Assembly: GCA_020086605.1 (NCBI GenBank)
Contig: JACBWW010000045.1
Location: 3,556,749-3,620,748 of the forward strand
Direction: 5' to 3'
Source: Lanius collurio
Taxonomy: Eukaryota; Chordata; Aves; Passeriformes; Laniidae
Length of the DNA: 64,000 nt
Shown here in pieces: positions 30,901-42,114 of this stretch; position 1 is the stretch's first letter; each line of letters begins with the position of its first letter. The notes under the pieces were generated by a model, which was not told the DNA's origin, did no database searches, and worked only from the letters and a program-made list of their open reading frames with translations. A program made the translations under genes and the position numbers.

Positions 30901-33900
30901 AGCTGTACTGAGTGTTTGAGGTTGCTGTGTCACCTTCAGTAATGCCAGATGTTAGATCTTCTGTCAGCATGTGACTGACTGGCTTCATGGCCAGCCCCCC
31001 TGGTGGCAGCGTGGCTGACGTTTATTTTTTGTATGTAAGACTTTTCTCTGCAGATTCTGGCAGTGGAGTCACCTCCATGTTCCTTCTGCCCACATCCACA
31101 CCTCCCCACACAGCTGGGGCATCAAGGGAAGCACACAGACCTTTAATACCACGAGTTTTGGTATCTCCCCTGCCCCACTGCAGACACAGACGTGCAGTGG
31201 GCTCAGTGTCTGCTCACACACCTGGGGATGGCCCTCCCTGCAAGGAGAGGAGCAGAATGCTCACAAATCCTGCCCAGGGTCTCTGCCCTGCCTGCAAGGA
31301 GAGGAGCAGAATGCTCACAGATCCTACCCAGGGTCTCTGCCCTGCCTGGAAGCCTCTGTGGGAAGAGGAGCTTGCTCTGTATCTGCAGCAAATAAAATCA
31401 ACGTGGTTTTGATGAGTCATTCATTGACTTGGAGTTCCTGCATGCTGAGTAAATTGCATCTGAATTTACCCTAACAGGTGATGGAAGCATCAGTGTGCCT
31501 TTGAAGACAAAGTTCTTCCTGGTATTTTAGACATAAAACTGTTGTCGGGGATCTTTAACTTTTTCTTTACCATTATAATTTGAGAAAATCTTTTTATAAG
31601 TTAGAAGACATTTCTAAAAGGCATAAGGCTTAAAAAAGGTTTTTAAAGTGACTTGTTTAATCCCATATTTGATCAGGCCCAAGGGAAATTTTTATTTCAG
31701 CATTCAGACTCCCTTTTTTTTATCTCTCTGTCCCAGGTGGCAAAGCTGGCAGCTGTTTGTTCTGGGCTGCCATTTGTATGCATTACTGTATATGCAGCAA
31801 CAGAAAAGGAGTCAAAAAGTCAGCTGGTGAAACCAGATAAGGTATGAATGCTCCTTTTTGTTGGTCTTTAAAATAATACTAGAAAGATCTGCAGAATAGC
31901 AGCTCTTTCCATTAAATTATATTACCCAGTAACTAAAATACATAGCAAAGTAATATGTGATAAATAACTGACAACTATAGCTCAAACAAAGCACAAAGTG
32001 TTACTAAATTAGTAGAGTTTTATCTCATTGTCATTATTACAGTATTTCAGAAATGAAGTCAGAAAAGGTAAAAATAGAATACTTTCTGATTCATCCTTTA
32101 GTAATGTGCAATTTCTAGTAGTACACACATTCATCTTCTAATTATTTTTGCTCATGCCTTTGCTGAATGATAGTTTGTCATACTCAGTAATTCTGCTTCT
32201 TACAATCTATAGAGTTGCTTCAGTTCATTTCTAAAGAGTGAAGTCACACTTGAGTAGAGTCAGTTTGGAACTCTACAAGTTCTTAACTCCACGTAGAAGT
32301 TTTGTTTGCCATATTGAGCACACTGAGCGTTTGCAGGCTTGAAAAGCCCCGTTCAAGTGCAGCAGCTAATGAGAATAGAGAACTCTGTCCCTGCTGTACA
32401 GCTGTGCCTTTGTTTGCAGCTCCCAATTTACAGTGCCCCCCCTCTGAAGTCCAAGTACATTGAGGAGCAGCCTGGGCACCTGCAGCAGCAGCTCTCGGCA
32501 GTGCGACACACGACCGGCCGCTACTTTGGGTGGTGCCAGGTAAGGCTCCCTGCACTTCCTCACAGCACCACACTAAACCACTGGACAAAAAGGGCACTTC
32601 CCTCTGCAGGGCTTTTTGCAGTCTCTTGTTTCAGCATAAGATAATTTAGGATGGAAAAATGAGCCCTCCTTCTACAGCAGGAGTTACATCAGTAAATTCT
32701 TGCTGGTGGAACTTGAGGATATTTTGGAGTCTGAAATTCTGGGTGCAGTCTGTGGAGAAGAAGCTGCTTTTAAAGGGCAGTACCTGACAAAAAAGACAAA
32801 CAGAGTGCATCCCATGTCGCTGTTGCAGCAGGGTGTTCCTCACAAGTCATCAGAAATACCTCCCAGCTCTGTTACTGCCTGTTCCAGGGGGAGAGGGAGT
32901 TGTGGGGCCTGTCACTGCTCTTGTACGTACTGGGAAACAGCAGCTTCACCCTGGCTGTTGGCAGGAAGAGATTTTTTTGCTTGTGTTTTGCTTTTACATA
33001 AAAATGTAGACCATAATAGTTGAAAAGAAAATTCAGAATGTCTTCCTCTATTTTCTGTAAATTATTAATTCCATTAGTCTGTCAAAATGTTGTCAGTGAC
33101 TGCATGACTGAAATAGTCCTGTTATAAACGTGTACCAAACCTTCTCATGCCATTAAACAGTGACAGTTCCCAACACTGAGTAGCAGTGACCTCTGGCGGT
33201 ACAAATTTGCTGCTGTTCTTCCAAACAGTTTTCCTGAGGAAGTCTCTAGGGAAGAAGATAAGATTGTATTTTATAATTGAATTTTCTTGTATTGTACAGT
33301 TGGCATCCAGGTGTTTTCCTACTCTACACTTCCTGAGATGTCAGTTTTGAAAGTGAGCTTACATTAGAGATTTTTTTTTTAATTAGTTGCCAATATAAGT
33401 TTTAAAAATATAAAAATGTGTGTCACAAAAAGGGTGGATCTCTGAACAGCCTTTCTAGAAGATCACTGATCTGGTTTGGGTTTTTTAAAGTTACACAGTA
33501 TTTCTTTGTGTCATTGTGCTGAGATATATGTGAACAGCTACTTTTGCAGAGCTTTTACTTTCTGGTTTCATTCTTTTTCTTTATAGAGTGTTTTTGTCTT
33601 TGTTAAAAATGGAATAGTGGATGCAATTCAGTTTGGAAAAGGTAGGCAAGTCACATACCTGTCTCATTTCATGTATATTAACTCTCAGTAAAATCAAAGT
33701 TTTCATTCTTATTTCTTAAGTGGGAAATAAAATAAAATTACTAATATTGAATTGCCCTGCTTCTTTTTTGTCTTCTTTTTTTTCTCATTTCGTAGATGCT
33801 TATGTTTACCTGAACAACCCTCCCCCAGACTTTGTTCCCAAAGCCAGTGTAATTGCAGTGTCAGGCTTGGCTGGTGTAGTGCTGGCAAGAAAAGGTAGGG

Positions 33901-36900
33901 TTTGCTTCTTTCTTTGTAGGTCTGTGGGACATGGAGCATGTAACAGTTTCAGTGGTCAGAATACTCTTCTGAAACATTGGCAAAACCCTGTGTGACTGAA
34001 AAAAATCCTTCCTGGTAAATTGAAGGGACATTGTTCATTGCTGGTAGAAGCTGGCTGAGACCTGACAGAGCAGGATTAGACAGACTAATGACACAATTGT
34101 TCTTCTCATTCTTCACAATATTGGAAAACCTAGTTGGGGATTATTTCTCTTTCAGAATATCAATGTCTCCTGCATTTAATTGCTACTACTACTTAGTTTG
34201 CATTTCATTATTGTCTAATTATTCAAAATACTTGGCTCTGTACAGGTTCTAGGTTTAAGAAAATTGCTTATCCATTGGGACTTACTGCTGTAGGATATTC
34301 TGTTTGTTACCCAGCTCAGTCAGTGGTCATTGCTAAGGTAAGTTTCTGGGTTTATCTGTGGTCAGTTCCAACATAGTGAGACAGGTTTGGATCCTTTAAA
34401 ACTGGTGCTCTAGTCTACTGTGCCAACATTGCCAGAACACTTATTTGCTGATCTGGTTTTGATTTCATTTGGAGTAGGTGGACTTAGCATGGGAATGTTT
34501 CCTGTGGATTCCTAATACCAATTTAAACATTATTTACAATTTGCTTGATGTAACAGAAATATGCACTAGATCTTGAAAAGTAGATGCCTTAGTATGGGGT
34601 CAAGCATGTTCTCATGCAGACATGACTAATTTCATTTGAATGGCATGTGTGTCAATGTATTTTTAAAGCTGTTGTTAAATTATGTTTTTCTAAAACAATA
34701 GGTAACAGGGAAAAAGTTACTTTGTGCGAGTCATCAGACCTATGAGGCTGTGAGGTCACTGTGGGCAGAAAAAGAAACTGTCACCAAGGTAGGACTTGGG
34801 AAATAATGATAACTCACACATTGAAAGGGAGATTAGAAAGTTGTGGACTCCTCTGCTGATGCTGTTTAAGGTTTACTGATTGTGTTAAGCAAGGTACAAA
34901 CCCCAGTCTGATCTTTTTGTCACTTCAGTGTTCAGTTGTTTTTACACCTTTCACACCAGTAGATACTGAGATCCCCTCTGTAGTGCACAACACATGCAAG
35001 GTGCACAAGAGAATAATGAGTTTCTCTTAGAGCTTATTTTTTATCTTGACATAAAGGATCCATTCTAATTCAAGTTTTGGTCTTAAGCAGCCCCTGAATT
35101 TAGGGTAAAGACACTCAGGATTACAGCAGGCATGAATGGCTTATTCTTCTCCAACCCTTCCAGGAAGTCTGTTCGAATTACCCTGGGGTATGAATTGTCC
35201 ATGTGTGATTTATTTCTTTTCCTTGTCCTGTACTCATTGCAGCCATAGTAAATAAATGGTCAGTAACCTCTTTATATTGCCCTATTATGTATGAAAAATG
35301 TATCATGGTTTTTCACGTTCTCTGCTCCAGTATGACTTTCTCTTACAGAGCAGGCTTTCTAACTCTGACATAATTCTTGTTCTCCTCTGAATTCCCTCTA
35401 GTTTCTCTGCTTTTCCTGTTTATAGGAGATTTTGTGTGTGGGTTGTGTTTTTTAAGTGGAGTGGTCAAAATAGTAAACAGCCAAGGCCTTGCCAGCAGAG
35501 AGTAGAGGGCAATTTAATTTACCTTCTGTAAATTACATATGGAATTTGGGTTAGTTATCCCAGAATGAAACACCAATTTTATTCAACATGAAAGGATTTC
35601 TTTTTCTCAAGTGGAAATTTATAAAACCTTGACAAAAGTAGCACTTCCCAAGTAAAATTTCAGCTTTGTGGTGCAATTTTTTGTTGCTCTTTTCAAAGAA
35701 AATTTCAATTTCTAAGTTATACAAACATGTAGAAGTATTTTGCTGTAAATTTAGAGTGCTCATTGGCATGCAGTCCTCACCTTTTATTTCCTCTGAGAAG
35801 CACAAATGGAATTCTGAGTTTTGCAAATGAGATTCAGATAACTGTCGTTAAATAATAGCGAAACAAGAATTGATGTGGTACAGACACTTTTATTAACTTC
35901 TTTTTTTTTTCCCTGAATGAAGCCTGTTCCCAAGACATACTAGTTTTCATTACTAGGGTGTTAGAATGATTTATCTTTCTATCTTCTGCTAACTAGGGGT
36001 AGTAAGTGTTCTGTAAACACTCAGTGCTGTTTCAGTCTTGTGTGAGGCTAAAGGCTCCTCACCTGGAAATGAACTTTTTGGAGGGTCTCAAGTAAAACCA
36101 CAGCTTCAGTCCTAAGTACATACTCATGACAAATTCCCTTATACATGAATTTATTCTGTGTGATCTGTAGGGTTTCATGCATTTTACTTTTCCCAGCTGT
36201 GTCCCTTGTGTGCAGCTGACTAGTTGAATGTCATTATGTGATGTCATATCTGAAAATAGTTTCATAAAAGATAAGCTTCCAGACATGAAAGCTTTATTTT
36301 GCAATAATGTATTAAGCATGTGCCCATGTGCTTTCTTTTATTAATGTTTGGTTCACAGCTGCAGCAAGAGTCAAAACCAATTATGCAAGAAGATAAGAAA
36401 AAGAAAGGAACTTGTAGTACCAAACCTGAGTCTGCTGTTGAGTCAAGATCATTTAACAGAACAGAATCTCTTCCAGTAGAGAGTTGGAGTAATGAAGATC
36501 CAGTGCCTTCATCAGGTGAATTAAACATTTTAAGTGTAATCTCAGGGCAACTTGCAAATCCAATTAGTTGACTTAATTTTGTACTTACTCTTGCTCTAAA
36601 CTGGAGCAGACTGTCAGTGCATATTATTCTTGAGAGCATATTTTACATGCTGTCATTTAATACAAATTTCAGAGCACCTCAGGGAGGTGATAATTTTCTC
36701 ACTGTGGACCCTGTCACAGTGTCAGAATTATATATTTGCTGTTCTCTCTCAATAATGTCAGACACCCAATATTAATGTAAACCAGATTCTTTTGTAGGCC
36801 AAAATAAGGAATAATCCAAATGCAAAACGCACAAAAAGGTTTTAATTTGGATTATAATTAGAAGATTGAAGTCTCAAATGGATTTCATTACTTTTAGCCT

Positions 36901-38298
36901 CTGCTAACAATCCAAAGATGATCCATAGTGGAATGAAAGAGGAGTGAGCAATTGAGAAGTGAAGCATTGGATTTTATTTTGCTGGGTTTTCTGCAGTGGT
37001 TCCTTGTGCATCTTAAATGGTTGAGATAATCAACGAAATCATGTAACAGCCTATTTACCAGACAAAAATTTGGTAGTCCAATTTGTAAGAGAAAACAGTG
37101 GAATTACCTTCTAAAGGAGAACTAAATTTGTTTTTAAATACCTGAATTTGTTTTAAATGCCTTTTGTAAGGGCAATTTCTGAATTTTATTTGTTACAAGG
37201 AAGTAACTTGGAAGGAAGGAATTGTTTTTTCTGAAAAGCAAGCAGAGCATACTTGATTAAGGTTTTTAATATTTTTTTCCCTTTATTTTCACTATAGTAT
37301 GCATTCACATCTTTGCTTTGCACCTGAATTTTTTCTGATTTAGTTTGTAGAGTGCTTTGATCTGTTTTTACATTTGCTTCAGGCCAAACTGTCTTTATTG
37401 CATTTGTGTATTTAGATCTGTCTTTGCTTTCATAGGTGGAATTAGTTCATGTCCCTAATACATCCAAAAATATCCATGCCCTAAATGAATCTGTGTTGTC
37501 AGAGATGTTTATTTTCTCAGTCGAAATGGGGCAAAGCTTTCAGGAGAATGTAACACCCTTTGTTAGACCAAGTGGTGTAGCTGGAAAAGAAGCAGCTCAG
37601 GAACAGGAAACACAGCCTTAGAAAACCTGCCTTTATATTCCCTTAGAGCCTCTGGAATTGCAGGATCATTAAATAAGTCAGCCTGTGCACTGTCCTTCGG
37701 GGTGAGTGGGAGGGTGTAATGTTCTACTAAACTCACTTCATGGGTTTTGGAAGTCAGGAAGTGGAATCAGGTAAGGGTGTTTGTCTTCATTTGGAATTCT
37801 TGCCATCTGGCAGCAGCTTCAGGGAAGATCTGGCAGGGTTGGTTTTGGGAGCCAGCTCTGCTCCTGGGAGCACTGTGGCAAGAAACACTGGAGATTTTCT
37901 TCCATGCCTCAAACTTTCTTGGGCAAAGCATCACAATTTCTTCTCTCACTCTGCTGTGTTAGGAGGTGGTATTGGAGAGTGGGAGGAGGTCCTGCTCTCA
38001 ATCCACTGCTGTGCTCAGCATTCCCACATGCCCTCATCCTCCTCTATCACATCTTAACACACTTCAAGCTAGAACAGAGAGATTTTGATCTTAGTGTTTG
38101 GTAATACAGAAATTCTCAAAATATATCACTAAGCTTTTTTTCCCTACAGCTCAAATATGTGCATATTTTTAAATAATATTTCTTTACTATCTCTTAACAG
38201 GAACAGTGAAGACATCAAAATTTAAGCCTGATCCAAAACTTGTGGACCATGGTCAGTCCAGCCCAGAAGATGTGGACATGTACAGCACCAGAAGCTAA
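27711..38298 (+). CDS. APOOL: APOOL (MIC27), MICOS complex subunit, complete
   Basis: Nine exons (27711-27722, 31737-31841, 32420-32539, 33587-33641, 33796-33894, 34246-34337, 34702-34788, 36359-36515, 38201-38298) join in frame to give 274 aa, close to human APOOL (268 aa). MIC27 sits in the mitochondrial inner membrane, binds cardiolipin and belongs to the MICOS complex that shapes cristae junctions. Visible landmarks: a short hydrophobic N-terminus (residues 6-24), PIYSAPPLKSKYIEEQPG (about 41-58), GRYFGWC, VFVFVKNGI, then two hydrophobic segments at about 115-128 (SVIAVSGLAGVVLA) and 137-160, a Lys/Ser-rich linker, and the terminal PDPKLVDHGQ ... DMYSTRS. The C-terminal motif and the 'VFVKNG' block separate APOOL from its paralogue APOO. 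No frame break is seen. Exon 1 encodes only MAAK. Confidence 0.96.
27723..31736. other. APOOL intron 1
   Basis: This 4-kb intron starts in the CpG island and becomes AT-rich. Apart from the 54-bp tandem duplication at 31238-31345 I saw no repeat family and no coding exon. The ORFs near 29524, 30736 and 30987 have no recognisable protein features. Confidence 0.75.
31238..31345. repeat. 54-bp tandem duplication
   Basis: Two adjacent copies starting 'ctgcaaggagaggagcagaa' at 31238 and 31292 differ at only two or three bases, which suggests a recent event. Because 54 is divisible by three, ORFs stay open across it on both strands. It lies in APOOL intron 1, about 390 bp before exon 2. Confidence 0.92.
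31737..31841 (+). CDS. APOOL: APOOL exon 2
   Basis: The acceptor 'ctgtcccag' ends at 31736 and the donor 'gtatga' begins at 31842. It encodes VAKLAAVCSGLPFVCITVYA and ends QLVKPDK, matching human QLVKPEQ. The hydrophobic part resembles a targeting or membrane segment. Confidence 0.95.
32420..32539 (+). CDS. APOOL: APOOL exon 3
   Basis: The acceptor 'tttgcag' and donor 'gtaagg' flank 40 codons reading LPIYSAPPLKSKYIEEQPG and ending RYFGWCQ. These are the most conserved residues of the APOOL N-terminal half. Confidence 0.96.
33587..33641 (+). CDS. APOOL: APOOL exon 4
   Basis: It encodes SVFVFVKNGIVDAIQFGK and ends after one base of the next codon (G|AT). The acceptor is 'ctttatag' and the donor 'gtaggc'. 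Confidence 0.95.
33796..33894 (+). CDS. APOOL: APOOL exon 5 (first hydrophobic segment)
   Basis: It encodes DAYVYLNNPPPDFVPKAS followed by VIAVSGLAGVVLARK, the first inner-membrane segment of the family. The acceptor is 'catttcgtag' and the donor 'gtaggg'. Phase is 1 at both ends. Confidence 0.96.
34246..34337 (+). CDS. APOOL: APOOL exon 6 (second hydrophobic segment)
   Basis: It encodes SRFKKIAYPLGLTAVGYSV then CYPAQSVVIAK, the second membrane-associated segment with the conserved YPLG and CYP-QSV-IAK pattern. The acceptor is 'ctgtacag' and the donor 'gtaagt'. Confidence 0.96.
34702..34788 (+). CDS. APOOL: APOOL exon 7
   Basis: It encodes VTGKKLLCASHQTYEAVRSL then WAEKETVTK, matching the human 'VTAKK ... 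VKSLWTK' stretch. Both ends are phase 0. Confidence 0.95.
36359..36515 (+). CDS. APOOL: APOOL exon 8 (variable linker)
   Basis: It encodes a Lys/Ser/Glu-rich, probably disordered linker (QEDKKKKGTC ... NRTESLPVESWSNEDPVPSS). This is the least conserved part of the family and accounts for the small length difference from human. It ends in phase 1. Confidence 0.92.
36771..36936. repeat. Dispersed repeat, copy 1
   Basis: About 165 bp here align with 46490-46652 over their whole length, with many substitutions but the same block order ('aaggaataatccaaatgcaaaacgc', shortened: 'aaggaataatcc' ... 'acaaaaaggtttta' ... 'cttttag'). The copies lie in the same orientation. No known family was recognised. 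It lies in the last APOOL intron. Confidence 0.85.
38201..38298 (+). CDS. APOOL: APOOL last exon
   Basis: The acceptor 'tctcttaacag' ends at 38200 and the TAA stop is at 38296-38298. It encodes TVKTSKFKPDPKLVDHGQ then SSPEDVDMYSTRS. Human APOOL ends in nearly the same DPKLMDHGQSHPEDIDMYS block, which fixes the identity against APOO. Confidence 0.97.
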
Positions 38299-40774
38299 GC
38301 CAAGTCTGCTTTACAAACTGCAAAATATTACAAATAAGGGGGAGGGAAGAAGGGAAGAAATAATCTTTACAATACATACTCTGTGAGGTATAATTTAATC
38401 AGATATTTTCTTACCTCCCAATTTGTATTCTTGACTCACATGATTCTGTTCAGTGCTTGTTTTGTTCTTGACTCCATATAAGCAAAGGAATTCACTCAGT
38501 GTCATTAGTGAGACACTAAGAAAACAAGATTTGTCAGTGTCTTCTCCCAGTGAGGTTTCTCTGTGCCAAACTTGCTAATAAATGTCACTTCACAAATGAT
38601 ATTTGAGAATGCAAACATATCTCTGCTTTGGCTCAGATGTTCATTGATCTGAAAGAAGAATGTGAGGGATGGGGTTTGCAGAGGCTTCTTTGTCTTTTTA
38701 TCTTTCAATGTAACAAAGTGCAAGTTCTTGCTGGTCTGAGTACCCTTAAAATCTCCATGGTTGTATCATGTGAACAGCAATGGTTTTAATGCTTGTGTTT
38801 AAGAGTCAATTTTTTTCATTACAGAATAATTTGGTACTGTTTGTCTCTTCCACAAAGTTAAATGGAAACAACTCTTTGTCCTGCACACTTCTATGTTCAA
38901 ATGTCACTGAAGCTGGGCAGAAACATACAACTGATCTCTAAACATCCTTTCTAGACTATGCATCAGTTTTCACCTACTTCTAATACTTTGAAGAACTGTG
39001 TATAAATTGCTTAATCCATGAAACTGATACTGAATTTATAGAAAATCCATTGGACATGTTTAGGAAGTTGGAAATCGGTAGTTTCAAGGTTTAAACTGCT
39101 GACAGTAAAAATGCAGATGTTGTAGGCAGCCAACTTTTTCTTCTCACAGGTTTGTGTGCAATATCCATTGATTTAAATTCTGTGTTTTTCCATAAGAATA
39201 ATATTAGAAATTACATTTCCTAGGATGAAACTTTCAAACACTGCTTTTATCATTGTGTATATCACTGTACTTCTGTTCATCCTCCATTTCTCTTCATTCT
39301 GTTATCTTTCAATTAATGAAAATTTGCTTTGCTGTACAATTGAGGGGAAGCAAGAGAAACCATATGAGCAGATAATGTGGTTGGAAGGCTAAAGCCTGAA
39401 ATGCTGCTGTTCTCAGCACTGGGATGTGATGGGATATTTGCTCCTGCTTTCCAGAAGAAATTTCACAACCTGATTCCTTTTTCCAAGGCTGATGATGCAA
39501 AGGCAAATGACCAGTGAAATACAGGCAGAATTCCTGGTGTCCCTGTGGGATTAGCAAAGTTGTGAGGAGATGCTGCAGGATGGAATGTGCAGGAGGCACA
39601 AATGGTGAATGAGCAAAAAAAGAAGTAAAGTTTTTAGGATGGTTCAGAAACAAATTGATATTTTAAAATCCAAATTTCAGGAAGTGTTGGACTTCGAGTC
39701 CAATGCAAGGTGAAATCAGAAAATGTAAGTTTAAAAAGAAGAGTTCTCTCAGTTAAACTTGCCTAGGACAGCTGACATGATTTAATGTGTTTTGTTTCTT
39801 TAATCATTTCTTAAAGGCCCAGGCAACTGTCAGCATTCAGGCAGCAATCAGAGGATATAAGTCAATCTTCAGAGAGTTCCTGGACATGACACATTTAGTG
39901 TTTCATCACTGAGAGAGGAGTAGAAAAATTAGATATCTGGGCTTCATTTACCATTTCCAGGGAAACAGATGAAGACATAAGTGAAAATCATGAAGAAATT
40001 ATCATTTTCAAGGGCATGACTGGATGCCAGAAATTGTATTATCTGTCTCCCTTTGATAACATTCTGGATAAAAACATAAAGGAAAACCCATCTGCTCTAC
40101 TCCTAAATTGTTAAATATTAACTTTGAGTGATGTGCTACCACAGCAAGGAAAGGTAAGATGATGCAGATTTGCATGGATTTTGCAGGAGTTGACCGTGGT
40201 GAGATTTTTCAGGACATAGTGAAAACTCTTCCCAGGAATTGGTCTGGGAGTGGGGAGAGGAGCTGCTTTGGGTTGCTGTTACAGAAGCAGCACATCTGCC
40301 CTTCCCAGGAGAGCAGGCCTTAGGACACTGCCTCTTCTGTGGTGCCAAAAACTGCTCAGGGACTTGCCCTGTTTTGAGGGCATTTCCACTCAGAGCTGGT
40401 GAGACGGGGGGGGTGTCTGGTCTGCAGAATGTCCCCTCCTTTAGGCAGGCAGGAGTCAGGTGTCCCATACACTTCCACTGCAACCCCCGATGTGGTTCAT
40501 GCATGGCCCTGGTGTACAAAGCTGGGGCTGTATTTCAGTCTCAGATTACTCCTTAGGGCAGCATTGGTACAGAACTAAAGCTCAAAGTTCAACATCTTCT
40601 GGGGCATAACTTAAAATCTGTGTTCCTGCCCACTCTGATGAATGAACAGGATAAGGGATGCAGTTCTGCAGCTCATGGAATGGAGTCCCTGTGCTGTGTC
40701 ATTTCTTCGTGGGAGGTGAGAAGAGTGAGCAGCACAGGATTATTCCAGCTCAGGGTTTGCCAGGTGGTTGCCCC

Positions 40775-40895
40775 ATCCCTGGAAGTGTCCAGGACCAGGT
40801 TGGACAGGGTTTGGGCCAACCTGGGATAGTGGAAGGTGTCCCTGCCCATGGCAGGGGGTGGAACAAGATGGGCTTTAAGGTCCTTTCCAACCCTC
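40775..40895 (+). repeat. CR1 LINE 3' fragment
   Basis: It reads in CR1 sense: 'ccatccctggaagtgtccag', 'ggtgtccctgcccatggcag', 'gggctttaaggtcctttcca'. It is a 5'-truncated copy inside the presumed APOOL 3' UTR. Confidence 0.9.
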
Positions 40896-41787
40896 ACCAG
40901 TCTGATTTGGTAGTGATGCTGCTGCTGCTATTTTTGTCACTTTTTAGCTTAGTTTTTTCATCAGCTGAGATTTCTCTTTCTCCTCAAGGTGGGATAATTT
41001 TCTGTTTGATTCGTTTTTATCACCAGTTTTTGTTTACTGTCCCCACACAATGGGGTTAAAATTAAGAGGGGTTTTGTTGTGAAACAGGTACAGCTAAAGA
41101 CAGCTGTTCCCTAACTGCAGCCAAAGAAAGTGGGAGAAAAGTATGGGAAGTTTTGTGTTCTGGCTGGGTGTGTTCTCATCTTTCAGTTCAGACATCTGAA
41201 CCTCCAGGGGTTATATAATACTTTACAGCTGACAGCAAGGAGCTGTAGCCACGTCTGTATTAGTCATTTCTAGTAAAGGTGCTAAGCAATGGCTTTAAAA
41301 AAGCAAATTCAGATCTACATGATGCCATCCTGGGTAACCATGTGCCTGACTTGGGCTCTTGAAGATTTCAGACCCAACAGAACAAATCTGCTACAGTGAA
41401 AAATTAACATAAAACATGGGAAAAGTTTTATTGTGAGACATGGTTTTATTAATTTATAGTGAAACACATTGAAATGCCTCTCAAATGTATCCTTAAGAGT
41501 TACTTAAAGTTTATTTCACAATGCAATAATACAGTAACATTATGAAGTAAGAATGTATATTGTAATTTTTATATAAGTTCTATATTTGTGAAAATTTCAA
41601 TGTCTTAAAGAATGGGGTCACATGGTATTTTTTAATACAGAAATAAGTTTAATTTGCTGCATTTTTTTTTATTTATGGTTGATTGTATTCAATATAGAGA
41701 GATTTGGAACTTGTTGATATTAATTTTTTATTTAGATACAACTGATTGTGATACTTTATTTTGTCATATTGCTGTGATGCACCTGGA

Positions 41788-41793
41788 AATAAA
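41788..41793 (+). terminator. APOOL: Candidate distal poly(A) signal of APOOL
   Basis: AATAAA is followed by T-rich and GT-rich sequence ('aacttttgtctgttgttcc') about 40 bases on. It is the last strong signal before the T/G tract at 42041. Confidence 0.55.
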
Positions 41794-42040
41794 GGGTGGT
41801 AAGATACTTTTTTAAAAGTATGTTTAACTTTTGTCTGTTGTTCCATCTGTAGAAAAATTGTTAATTCCTTCCCTTTCTTTTTAAGAGTTCATTTCAGTAA
41901 TAACTTTGGTTTATTAATGTTGGGGGAAAAACTTCACCCTTGAAGTACTGAAACCCTCCTGGAAGAAATCCCTGAAGTAACATTAAGGACAGATTAATGC
42001 TCAGTGTCATAAATGTTGAGAAGTGCTTCCATTTTCTTTT

Positions 42041-42114
42041 CTTTGGTTTTTTTGGGGGGGTTTTTTTTGGGTTTTTTTGTTTGTTTGTTTTGGGGTTTTT
42101 TTGGGTTTTTTTTT
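42041..42114 (+). repeat. T/G-rich low-complexity tract with four G runs
   Basis: G runs of 7, 3, 4 and 3 bases are separated by T-only or T-rich loops, which meets a G-quadruplex pattern with long loops. It starts about 250 bp past the candidate APOOL poly(A) signal. The Phe/Gly-rich and Lys/Pro-rich ORFs across it are artefacts. Confidence 0.85.

Larger units (their letters stand above)
38299..41810 (+). other. APOOL: Probable 3' UTR of APOOL
   Basis: No further coding exon is visible. A canonical AATAAA at 41788-41793, followed by T/GT-rich sequence, is the best distal poly(A) signal; an earlier AATAAA lies near 38578. The stretch contains a sense CR1 fragment. Which signal is used cannot be told from sequence alone. 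Confidence 0.55.

Noticed and set aside
30987..31412. 141-codon ORF with a repeated peptide
   Set aside because: The repeated peptide comes from the 54-bp tandem duplication in APOOL intron 1; the ORF has no exon boundaries that fit the gene.
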